The notes beneath the pieces were generated by a model. It worked only from the letters and a program-made list of their open reading frames with translations. It did no database searches and was not told the DNA's origin. Of a stretch of 11,037 bases of DNA, positions 1-5,358 are shown one piece after another. The position numbers and the translations under genes are program-made. Source of the stretch: a bacterium HR32 (GTDB lineage: Bacteria; Sysuimicrobiota; Sysuimicrobiia; Sysuimicrobiales; Sysuimicrobiaceae). The stretch is taken from positions 1 to 11,037 of the forward strand of contig BEII01000023.1 in the NCBI GenBank assembly GCA_002898935.1. Direction: 5' to 3'. The first letter of the stretch is position 1. Each line of letters starts with the position of its first letter.

Positions 1-36
1 GGCCTCGAAGTACGGTGGGTGAATCCCCTGCTTCAC
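1..36 (-). CDS. rpmE: 50S ribosomal protein L31, N-terminal fragment (runs off left edge)
   Basis: Only 12 codons are inside the window. On the minus strand they read MKQGIHPPYFEA from a GTG start at 34-36. This matches the conserved N-terminus of bacterial L31 (M-K-x-x-I-H-P-x-Y-x-E-a), a small protein of the large ribosomal subunit. A near-perfect Shine-Dalgarno, GGAGGTG (42-48), lies 5 nt before the start, and an extended -10 promoter lies just upstream. Location downstream of rho supports the call, since rho-rpmE is a common neighbour pair in Bacillota; here a peptidase gene lies between them. Whether this is the zinc-binding (CxxC) or zinc-free form cannot be seen because the Cys region is beyond the edge. 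Confidence 0.85.
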   Translation of the reverse strand, partial: MKQGIHPPYFEA

Positions 37-65
37 GTCAGCACCTCCGGTTGCAAACAAAGGGG

Positions 66-74
66 ATTGTACCA
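66..74 (-). promoter_or_regulatory. Extended -10 promoter for rpmE
   Basis: The minus strand reads TGGTACAAT, an extended -10 (TG-n-TACAAT, 5 of 6 to the TATAAT consensus). Transcription would start near position 59-60 and give a short leader of about 23 nt containing the L31 ribosome binding site. No convincing -35 hexamer is present at 16-18 bp, as is usual for extended -10 promoters. The same TGGTA core occurs before the coiled-coil gene and argS in this window. Functional status is inferred. Confidence 0.55.
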
Positions 75-170
75 CGGGTTCCCAAGACGCGGTCTCAGTG
101 GCGACGGCTCGGAGCTTCCGGAAAGCCCTGAAGCGGGACGGGGTCGCCATCCGTCGCGGAGCGATTTGGC

Positions 171-1196
171 CTAGGGCAGGTACCGCAGGGGGTCTACGGG
201 CTGGCCGCGGACGCGGACCTCGAAGTGCACGTGGGGCCCAGTACACGCGCCCGTGCAGCCGACGCGTGCGATGGCCTCGCCGCGCTCGACGCGCTGCCCC
301 ACGCGCACCAGGATCCGCGAGGCGTGGCCGTACCAGGTCTCCATCCCGTCCCCGTGGTCCAGCACCACCACGAGCCCGTACCCCCCGTACCAGCCCGCCC
401 GCACCACGCGGCCTGCTCGCGCGGCGTAGATGGGGGTGCCGCGGGGTGCGGCGATGTCCACTCCGTTGTGGTGCCGCCGCCAGCGCATCCCGAACCGGGA
501 CGTGATGACCCCACGGGCCGGCCACAAGTAGGCCACCGTGCTCCGGGTCCGCAGGGGCGTAATACGGCGGGCGGCCGCAGAACCCGGTACTGGGATCACC
601 AAGCGCTGCCCCACCCGCAGGCGGTCGCCCTGGATGCCGTTGGCGGCGGCGAGCGCCTCCACCCGCACACCCGTCTTCAGGGCGATGGCCCACAGGGTGT
701 CACCCGGTCGCACGGTGTACCGCGCTGGCCCGGAACTGGCCACTTCCGCCGCACGGCCCACCGGCACCTGCAGAACCTGGCCGGGGCGCAGGAAGTCGGC
801 GTCCGAGAGCTCGTTGGCTGCCGCGATGGCTTCCACGGTGGTCCCGAACCGGCGTGCGATCTCCCACAGCGAGTCTCCCTCGGTCACGCGGTAGGACCGC
901 CGCACGCCGGAAGGGCGGGGCGCAGGGAGTTGGGCAGCCCGCGCTGCAGTCCCCTGCGCCGGCCGGGGGCTCACCGGGCGTCGGCGCGCCGGCCTGGCAG
1001 CTGCCGCCCTTCGGGGCAGCAGGAATTCCGGAGGTTGCACGGCCGCCGGGAACACGGGCGTCGTCGGCTGGACGAGCACCGGGGACTGTACGGGTCGGGC
1101 CTCTAGCAGCTGCGTGGACTCGCCGGAGCTCGTGCGCGGCCCGGGGACCAGCAGGACCGCGCACACAGCGAGCACACGGATGGCGGCGCGACGCAA
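171..1196 (-). CDS. Secreted M23 metallopeptidase with two LysM domains (cell-wall hydrolase)
   Basis: A 341-residue exported peptidoglycan endopeptidase of the lysostaphin/NlpD/EnvC kind. Residues 1-25 form a signal peptide (RR, then a hydrophobic stretch); 26-98 are a Pro/Ala/Arg-rich linker; LysM repeats, which bind peptidoglycan glycan, lie at about 101-146 and 159-203; the M23 domain fills about 222-341. Zinc ligands and catalytic residues are visible: H243 and D247 in HNGVD, H291 in WYGHAS, H322 and H324 in GPHVHFEV. The two serines usual in the G-S-T-G-x-S-T-G-P-H block are Cys314 and Cys318. All active-site residues are present, so it should be an active enzyme rather than an EnvC-like activator. 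The start is TTG, chosen because GAGGAGG sits 4 nt upstream and the signal peptide follows directly. It lies 293 bp after rho. The exact substrate bond is unknown. Confidence 0.9.
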   Translation of the reverse strand: MRRAAIRVLAVCAVLLVPGPRTSSGESTQLLEARPVQSPVLVQPTTPVFPAAVQPPEFLLPRRAAAARPARRRPVSPRPAQGTAARAAQLPAPRPSGVRRSYRVTEGDSLWEIARRFGTTVEAIAAANELSDADFLRPGQVLQVPVGRAAEVASSGPARYTVRPGDTLWAIALKTGVRVEALAAANGIQGDRLRVGQRLVIPVPGSAAARRITPLRTRSTVAYLWPARGVITSRFGMRWRRHHNGVDIAAPRGTPIYAARAGRVVRAGWYGGYGLVVVLDHGDGMETWYGHASRILVRVGQRVERGEAIARVGCTGACTGPHVHFEVRVRGQPVDPLRYLP

Positions 1197-1489
1197 CGCC
1201 CCTCCTCAGCTTCCCTATGGGTGTCTTTCTGCGACTAGGAACCGCTGGCGCCCGCACCAAACCGCGGACGTATAGATTCTAACTTAGGACGTCAATCCCA
1301 TAGATTCGAACACATCAACGACGTGCTGGGGTACGCCGGCGGTCAATCCTGGGACCTGCGCTGAGCCGGGGGACGCTCGGGCGCCCCGCCGGCTTGGAGT
1401 CCTGGGGTTCCAGCGAGATCACCCAGAGTCGGTCCGGGATGTTTGGGGAGCCGGTCCGGACTGGCCGATCGGGCTTTCGGGACAGGTTC
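1197..1489. other. Intergenic region between rho and the M23 peptidase gene
   Basis: This is the longest gene-free stretch in the window. The half next to rho (about 1330-1489) is GC-rich and holds short inverted repeats: a near-perfect 16-bp palindrome at 1450-1465 (GCCGGTCCGGACTGGC) and an AGCCGG/CCGGCT pair at 1364-1369 and 1389-1394. Neither is followed, reading from rho, by a run of T, so I do not call an intrinsic terminator. The half next to the peptidase contains an AT-rich island at 1271-1320 (38% GC by count), described separately. No convincing small ORF or RNA gene was found. Confidence 0.6.
1269..1311 (-). promoter_or_regulatory. AT-rich promoter-like region with a 12-bp direct repeat upstream of the M23 peptidase
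   Basis: On the minus strand TTGACG (1290-1295) and TATACG (1269-1274) resemble -35 and -10 boxes, but with a short 15-bp spacer. The spacer contains CTAACTTAG (plus strand, 1279-1287), a 9-bp palindrome with a central C. Two copies of ATAGATTCkAAC (plus strand, 1272-1283 and 1300-1311, 11 of 12 identical) lie 28 bp apart and frame the -35 box. Together they look like a regulated promoter for the peptidase, giving a leader of about 65 nt. The assignment is inference from composition and motif only. Confidence 0.4.
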
Positions 1490-2770
1490 CTAGGACCCGA
1501 CCCCGACCTCCTCCTCGGAGGACTTCACGATGGACCGCAGGAACGCGGCGTTGTTGGGGGTCTTGCGCATGCGGTCCAGGATCAGCTCCGTCATGGCGAC
1601 GGTGTCCAGCTGCTCCAAGGACTTGCGCAGTACCCAGACCTTCCGCAGCTCCTCCTCCGTCAGTAACAGTTCCTCCCGCCGGGTGCCGGACATCTTAATG
1701 TCGATGGCGGGGAACGTGCGGCGTTCCTGCAGCTTGCGGTTCAGGTGGAGTTCCATGTTGCCCGTGCCCTTGAACTCCTCGTAGATCATGTCGTCCATGC
1801 GGCTGCCGGTGTCGATCAGGGCCGTGGCCACGATGGTCAGGCTGCCGCCCTCCTCGATCTTCCGCGCGGCGCCGAAGAACCGCTTCGGCCGGTGGAGGGC
1901 CGCCGGGTCCAGACCTCCGGACAGCGTCCGCCCGGAGGGCGGGATCACCAGGTTGTTGGCGCGGGCGAAGCGCGTCAGGCTGTCCAGCAGCACCACCACG
2001 TCCCGCTTGCCCTCCACGATCCGCTTCGCGCGCTCCAACACCAGGTCCGCCACCTGCACGTGCTCCTCGGGGGGGCGGTCGAAGGTGCTGGCCACCACCT
2101 CGGCCTCCACGGACCGGCGCATGTCCGTGACCTCCTCCGGCCGCTCGTCCAGCAGCAGCACCATGAGGTAGACCTCGGGGTGGTTCTGCACGATGGCCTG
2201 GCCCACTCGCTTCAGGAGCGTCGTCTTCCCCGCTTTGGGCGGGGACACGATCATGGCCCGCTGGCCCTTGCCGATGGGCGCGAACAGGTCCACCACCCGG
2301 GTGGTGAGGTCGCTGCCGGTCTCCAGGCGGAACCGCTCGTAGGGGAACACGGGCGTCAGCTTCTCGAAGTGGGGCCGGTTGCGCGCCTGTTCCGGGTCCA
2401 ACCCGTTCACGGCCTCCACCCGCAGCAGTGCGTAGTACTTCTCGTTGTCCTTGGGCGGACGGACCTGCCCCAGGACCTCGTCCCCCACCCGCAGCCCAAA
2501 GCGCTTGATCTGGGAAGGGGACACGTAGATGTCCTCCGGGCCCGGCAGGTAGCCGCTGGCCCGCAAGAACCCGTACCCCTCGGGCATGATCTCCAGGATG
2601 CCGGAGCGGAACATGAGCCCGGACTGCTCCGTCTGCGCCTGCAGGATCCGCATGATGAGCTCCTGCTTGCGGTACCGCCGGTAGTTGGGGATGTTCAGCT
2701 CCTTGGCGATCTCCTGGAGCTCGTTCAGGTTCTTCGCCTCTAGATCTGCCAGTGCCAGAATGGTCTCCAC
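1490..2770 (-). CDS. rho: Transcription termination factor Rho
   Basis: Hexameric RNA-dependent ATPase and helicase that ends transcription. It is 426 residues from the GTG at 2768-2770, near the E. coli length of 419. The Rho N-terminal helical domain covers about 8-45, the cold-shock-like RNA-binding domain about 53-125 (with GYGFLR and DDIYVSPSQIKRF-like motifs) and the RecA-like ATPase 130-415. Visible parts: Walker A SPPKAGKT (176-183), catalytic Glu in LLLDERPEEV (E209), Walker B VVVLLDSLTR (258-267), Q-loop IPPSGRTLSGGLD (276-288), R-loop GTGNMELHL (335-343), and the arginine finger in GTRREE (R364). No long insertion is present, unlike actinobacterial Rho. The start is uncertain: the GTG overlaps the best Shine-Dalgarno, so translation may begin at ATT 2759-2761 (see finding). 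It lies 89 bp downstream of tal, probably in the same transcript. Confidence 0.98.
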   Translation of the reverse strand: METILALADLEAKNLNELQEIAKELNIPNYRRYRKQELIMRILQAQTEQSGLMFRSGILEIMPEGYGFLRASGYLPGPEDIYVSPSQIKRFGLRVGDEVLGQVRPPKDNEKYYALLRVEAVNGLDPEQARNRPHFEKLTPVFPYERFRLETGSDLTTRVVDLFAPIGKGQRAMIVSPPKAGKTTLLKRVGQAIVQNHPEVYLMVLLLDERPEEVTDMRRSVEAEVVASTFDRPPEEHVQVADLVLERAKRIVEGKRDVVVLLDSLTRFARANNLVIPPSGRTLSGGLDPAALHRPKRFFGAARKIEEGGSLTIVATALIDTGSRMDDMIYEEFKGTGNMELHLNRKLQERRTFPAIDIKMSGTRREELLLTEEELRKVWVLRKSLEQLDTVAMTELILDRMRKTPNNAAFLRSIVKSSEEEVGVGS

Positions 2771-2774
2771 CTCC
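2766..2774 (-). promoter_or_regulatory. Ribosome binding site that questions the rho start codon
   Basis: The minus strand reads GGAGGTGGA here. The GTG that is the only standard start codon in frame after an upstream TAG lies inside this motif (2768-2770) and has no Shine-Dalgarno at a usable distance before it. Counting from GGAGG, the in-frame ATT at 2759-2761 is 8 nt downstream, ideal spacing, and a CTG follows at 2756-2758. Starting there would shorten Rho by three residues without harming the N-terminal domain. Confidence 0.5.
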
Positions 2775-2859
2775 AGTTCGCTGGCCCCGGATCCAAGTTC
2801 TACCGGTCAGGGCAGGCCGGGACGAGGCCCGTGCGTCGCGGTCGGTACGGTCCGGGACG

Positions 2860-3540
2860 CTACGACCCAGCCGGCGCCGAGCTGCGGGCCAAGAGCTCGG
2901 CTTGAAGCTTGCGCCAGTCCTCCAGGAACCGCTCCAGGCCCAGGTCTGTGAGCGGGTGGCGGAACAGCTGCTCCAGGGTGCCGAACGGCATGGTGGCGAT
3001 GTCCGCTCCCGCTCGGGCGGCCTCGAGTACGTGCAGGGGGTGGCGGAGGCTGGCCGCCAAGACCTTCGTCGGGTACCCGTACCCGCGGAGGATCTCCACC
3101 GCCTGGCGGACCACGTCCATGCCCACGTGGCCGACGTCGTCCAGCCGGCCCACGAAGGGGCTGACGAAGTACGCCCCGGCCTTCGCCGCCAACAGCGCCT
3201 GCACGGGGCTGAACACCAGGGTCACGTTCGTGCGGATGCCCTCCTCGCGGAGGGCGGTCACGGCCCGCAGCCCCTCCGGGGTCATGGGCACCTTCACCAC
3301 CACGTTCGGGGCCCAGCCGACAAACTCCCGAGCTTCCCGGACCATGCCCTCTGCGTCCAGGCTGGTGGTCTCCACGCTGATGGGCCCCGACACCCACCGT
3401 GCGATCTCCTGCACGAGGGCCTTGGGCTCCCGCCCCTCCCGGGCCATCAGGGTCGGGTTCGTGGTAACCCCGTCGAGCACGCCCCAGGCTGCGGCAGTCC
3501 GGATCTGGTCGGGGTTCGCGGTGTCCAGGAAGAAAAGCAT
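2860..3540 (-). CDS. tal: Transaldolase, short (fructose-6-phosphate aldolase/TalC-like) subfamily
   Basis: Class I aldolase of 226 residues, close to the roughly 215 usual in the short transaldolase/FSA family; cytosolic, in the non-oxidative pentose phosphate pathway, moving a dihydroxyacetone unit between sugar phosphates. The N-terminus MLFFLDTANPDQIR and the motif GVTTNPT (24-30) are family hallmarks. Lys83 in VVVKVPMT forms the Schiff base. Glu57 and Phe129 (in VSPFVGRLDD) are as in true transaldolases such as B. subtilis YwjH; E. coli FsaA has Gln and Tyr there. I therefore favour transaldolase over fructose-6-phosphate aldolase. ATG start with AGGAG 7 nt upstream. The gene begins 16 bp after the SLH-protein stop and precedes rho, an order partly shared with Bacillota (fba-tal-glpX-rho-rpmE). 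Confidence 0.93.
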   Translation of the reverse strand: MLFFLDTANPDQIRTAAAWGVLDGVTTNPTLMAREGREPKALVQEIARWVSGPISVETTSLDAEGMVREAREFVGWAPNVVVKVPMTPEGLRAVTALREEGIRTNVTLVFSPVQALLAAKAGAYFVSPFVGRLDDVGHVGMDVVRQAVEILRGYGYPTKVLAASLRHPLHVLEAARAGADIATMPFGTLEQLFRHPLTDLGLERFLEDWRKLQAELLARSSAPAGS

Positions 3541-3556
3541 CCGGCGGCTCCTGCGG

Positions 3557-4804
3557 CTAAGGCCCCCTGGCCTCGATGTAGGTCACGTCGCCGACGTCCC
3601 CCAGCAACAGCATGGCCAATTCGTCGTTGGGCTTCAAGTCCTGCAGCTGCGCGGGCCGGTCGTTCCGGTACACGGCCACCACGGGGCCCAACCGGAAGTT
3701 CTGGATCACCCGACCGTCGGTGACGGACAGGATGGCGGGGTTGCCCGGCTGGATGGAACGGAAGCGGCCGCGGCGGAAGTCGTACCGCCCCAGGACGTTC
3801 ATGACGCCATCGAGCGCCACCGCGGCGTCCAGGCGTGTGGCGGGGTCGTTCGGCCGCACCCGGCCGTCCGTGGTGAGGAGGAATTTGCGCTCCAGGGCCA
3901 GGGCCACGTACCCGCGGTGCTCCGGCCTGACGTCCTGGGCGTCCTGGGCGGGGATGGGGTTGCCGCGCTTGGCCAACGCCTCCTGGTCCAGCCCGCTCAC
4001 CCGCGCGGCCAGCTCCGCCACCTCCGCCCGGGAAAGGGTCGCCCGCGGGCGGAAGGTGTTGTCCGGGAACGCGGTGACAAAGCCCTTGGTGAAGAAGATG
4101 GTCACGCTCATGGGCTGGGGCCGCGCGGTCACCACCCCGATCAGCTCGTACCGGCCCGGTGGCACGGGCCGGTCGTTCTGGTCCAGCTGCTTCCACTTGG
4201 TGTCGCCCACCACCACCTGCTGGTTGGGCTGTACTGTGAGTTTCAGGCCCTGGGCGGTGAACTGCTGGCCCAGGGACCAGCGGGCGACTTCCTCCCCGGA
4301 CTGGTTGCGGATCACGAAATCGTACCGCTGTGAGGTCGGAAACTCCACTTCCGCGGCCCGGCCGGCGGTGTTGCGCAGGGACAGGGTGAGCCCGATCTCC
4401 TCCCCAGGCCCGTACGTCCCCTTGTCGGTCTCCAGGATCACTTCCCACTCCTGCACCTTGCGCACCGCCTTGCGCTGGTTCACCGTGGCCGCGCTGGCCA
4501 GGGCCGCCAGCAGCCCGCGGGCGGAGGGGGGGATCTCCTGCAGGTCCCGGTACTCGGGCAGAATCCCGCTCCCTTCCCGCAGCCCCACGGCGCGCGCCAG
4601 GGCCACGAAGAAGTCCAGGCGCGTGATCCGTTCCTCCGGCTGGAAACGCCGGTCCTGCGGGATCGCAAACACGCCCTTGGCCGCCAGCTTCTCCAGCATC
4701 CGCTGCTCCGGGCGGCCTGCCATGTCGGTGAAGATCTGCCCGAAGGCGGGCGCGGCGAGGAGCACCGCGCACAGCGCCGCCAGCACGCGAACCCAGCGGG
4801 CCAT
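3557..4804 (-). CDS. Secreted S-layer-homology protein with a central BsuPI domain
   Basis: A 415-residue exported envelope protein. I chose the ATG at 4802-4804 because GAGGAGG lies 8 nt upstream and a clear signal peptide follows (about 1-23, cleavage likely near AFGQ); the open frame extends further upstream but without support. Domains in order: an SLH-like segment at about 24-76 (IFTDMAG ... RITRLDFFVALARAVG), a BsuPI/IPI-like beta-sandwich at about 118-227 (YDFVIRNQSGEEVARWS, PPGRYELIG), a second SLH at about 238-271 (GFVTAFPDNTFRPRATLSRAE), a third at about 295-340, and a beta-rich tail. SLH repeats usually bind secondary cell-wall polymers; BsuPI was named from a Bacillus proteinase inhibitor but is widespread with unknown roles. 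It lies 137 bp after the coiled-coil gene and 16 bp before tal. Specific function unknown. Confidence 0.85.
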   Translation of the reverse strand: MARWVRVLAALCAVLLAAPAFGQIFTDMAGRPEQRMLEKLAAKGVFAIPQDRRFQPEERITRLDFFVALARAVGLREGSGILPEYRDLQEIPPSARGLLAALASAATVNQRKAVRKVQEWEVILETDKGTYGPGEEIGLTLSLRNTAGRAAEVEFPTSQRYDFVIRNQSGEEVARWSLGQQFTAQGLKLTVQPNQQVVVGDTKWKQLDQNDRPVPPGRYELIGVVTARPQPMSVTIFFTKGFVTAFPDNTFRPRATLSRAEVAELAARVSGLDQEALAKRGNPIPAQDAQDVRPEHRGYVALALERKFLLTTDGRVRPNDPATRLDAAVALDGVMNVLGRYDFRRGRFRSIQPGNPAILSVTDGRVIQNFRLGPVVAVYRNDRPAQLQDLKPNDELAMLLLGDVGDVTYIEARGP

Positions 4805-4941
4805 CTCAAACCCTCCTCGCAGGCCGGCTTCACGAGGGGTCCCCGCGGGCCCACTCCGCCCGGACCGCCTTCCCGACGACGTTCGGTCGGTGAGCTGTGG
4901 CCACCGCTGGAGGAGGCGCGGGTCCCGAGGGAAGCTACGGA

Positions 4942-5301
4942 CTAAGGGCCTCCAGAGTTCTGCGGGCGGTCTTCCCCCGCGGGCCGGGCCGGCTCCCCCC
5001 GTGGCTCTGAGCTGCGGAGCTCCGCCAGCTCCTGTTCCAGCCGCCGGATCTCGGCCTCCAGGGCCTCGGCGGGCTCGCACAGACGCCCGAGCTCCGGGTC
5101 CCCCAAACACCCCGCGCGGTACCGGGCGTGCACGAGCCTGCCGATCTCGGTGTACCGGTCCTCCAGACGCGCCTGCAGGTTGCCGATCTCCAGGCGCACG
5201 CGCGCCACGCGTGCGAGCCGCTCCGACTCCCGCGCCACCGAGGTAGCGCTCTCCCGCACAGAGCGGACCACGCGATCCAACAAGTCCCGCGCCACGGTCA
5301 C
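4942..5301 (-). CDS. Small coiled-coil protein, function unknown
   Basis: A 119-residue, predicted cytosolic protein starting VTVARDLLDRVV. The first 20 residues form an amphipathic helix; about 25-60 and 76-96 are heptad-rich, charged helices (LEIGNLQARLEDRYTEIGRL; LEAEIRRLEQELAELR) flanking a loop with Cys65 and Cys75. The tail after 97 is Pro/Gly/Arg-rich and looks disordered. The pattern (helix, then KIxxLYxxIGxxxYxxY-like repeat, then coil) recalls short uncharacterised helical proteins of Bacillota, some of which carry C-terminal zinc ribbons; none is present here. The GTG at 5299-5301 was chosen because TATAAT ends 6 nt upstream, which puts the transcript start at or next to the start codon; a second GTG follows two codons later. 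It has no ribosome binding site. It is divergent from argS. Confidence 0.65.
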   Translation of the reverse strand: MTVARDLLDRVVRSVRESATSVARESERLARVARVRLEIGNLQARLEDRYTEIGRLVHARYRAGCLGDPELGRLCEPAEALEAEIRRLEQELAELRSSEPRGEPARPAGEDRPQNSGGP

Positions 5302-5307
5302 GCCCGC

Positions 5308-5316
5308 ATTATACCA
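5308..5316 (-). promoter_or_regulatory. Extended -10 promoter for the coiled-coil gene (leaderless)
   Basis: The minus strand reads TGGTATAAT, a perfect extended -10 element (TG-n-TATAAT). Only 6 nt separate it from the GTG at 5301, so the RNA most likely begins at or within a base or two of the start codon and is leaderless. No -35 consensus is present at the expected distance; a palindrome occupies that stretch instead. Confidence 0.7.
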
Positions 5317-5319
5317 TCC

Positions 5320-5331
5320 CCGGGCACCCGG
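5320..5331. repeat. 12-bp palindrome between the divergent promoters
   Basis: CCGGG-CA-CCCGG is a perfect inverted repeat with a 2-nt centre. It lies between the -10 of the coiled-coil gene (5308-5313) and the putative -10 of argS (5344-5349), inside the spacer of both. It could be an operator for a regulator controlling both genes, but in DNA of about 70% GC a palindrome like this can also arise by chance. Confidence 0.35.
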
Positions 5332-5340
5332 TCTCTCTTC

Positions 5341-5349
5341 TGGTACCAT
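5341..5349 (+). promoter_or_regulatory. Possible extended -10 promoter for argS
   Basis: TGGTACCAT matches TG-n-TAnnAT (4 of 6 in the hexamer, plus the TG). Transcription would begin around 5355-5359, so the GTG at 5359 would be at or near the 5' end. No Shine-Dalgarno precedes argS, in agreement with a leaderless message. The motif is weaker than the two on the opposite strand. Confidence 0.4.
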
Positions 5350-5358
5350 GTGCGTGAC

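Noticed and set aside
98..505. Plus-strand ORFs opposite the M23 gene (98-505 and 225-1106)
   Set aside because: They are Arg/Pro-rich shadows of the peptidase gene with no domain signal or ribosome binding site.
1299..1313. TTCGAAT/TTCGAAC resembling a tRNA T-loop or an attachment site
   Set aside because: Flanking bases cannot form the 5-bp T-stem on either strand, no other tRNA arms are near, and no integrase gene is in the window.
1272..1382. Possible remnant reading frames in the rho-M23 gap (plus strand ending ...GGQSWDLR; minus strand ending ...VFESMGLTS)
   Set aside because: Both look protein-like for about 20 codons, but neither has a usable start codon, a ribosome binding site or a recognisable family; chance is likely.
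1364..1394. AGCCGG ... CCGGCT inverted repeat as a terminator for rho
   Set aside because: The stem is interrupted and no T-run follows on the minus strand; such palindromes are common at this GC content.
4873..4890. CCGAC ... GTCGG hairpin between the coiled-coil and SLH genes
   Set aside because: A 5-bp stem with an 8-nt loop and no T-run; too weak to call a terminator.
4805..5110. Extension of the SLH protein upstream of 4804
   Set aside because: The added residues are Gly/Arg/Pro-rich, overlap the coiled-coil gene, and would bury the signal peptide; the ATG at 4804 has a strong ribosome binding site.
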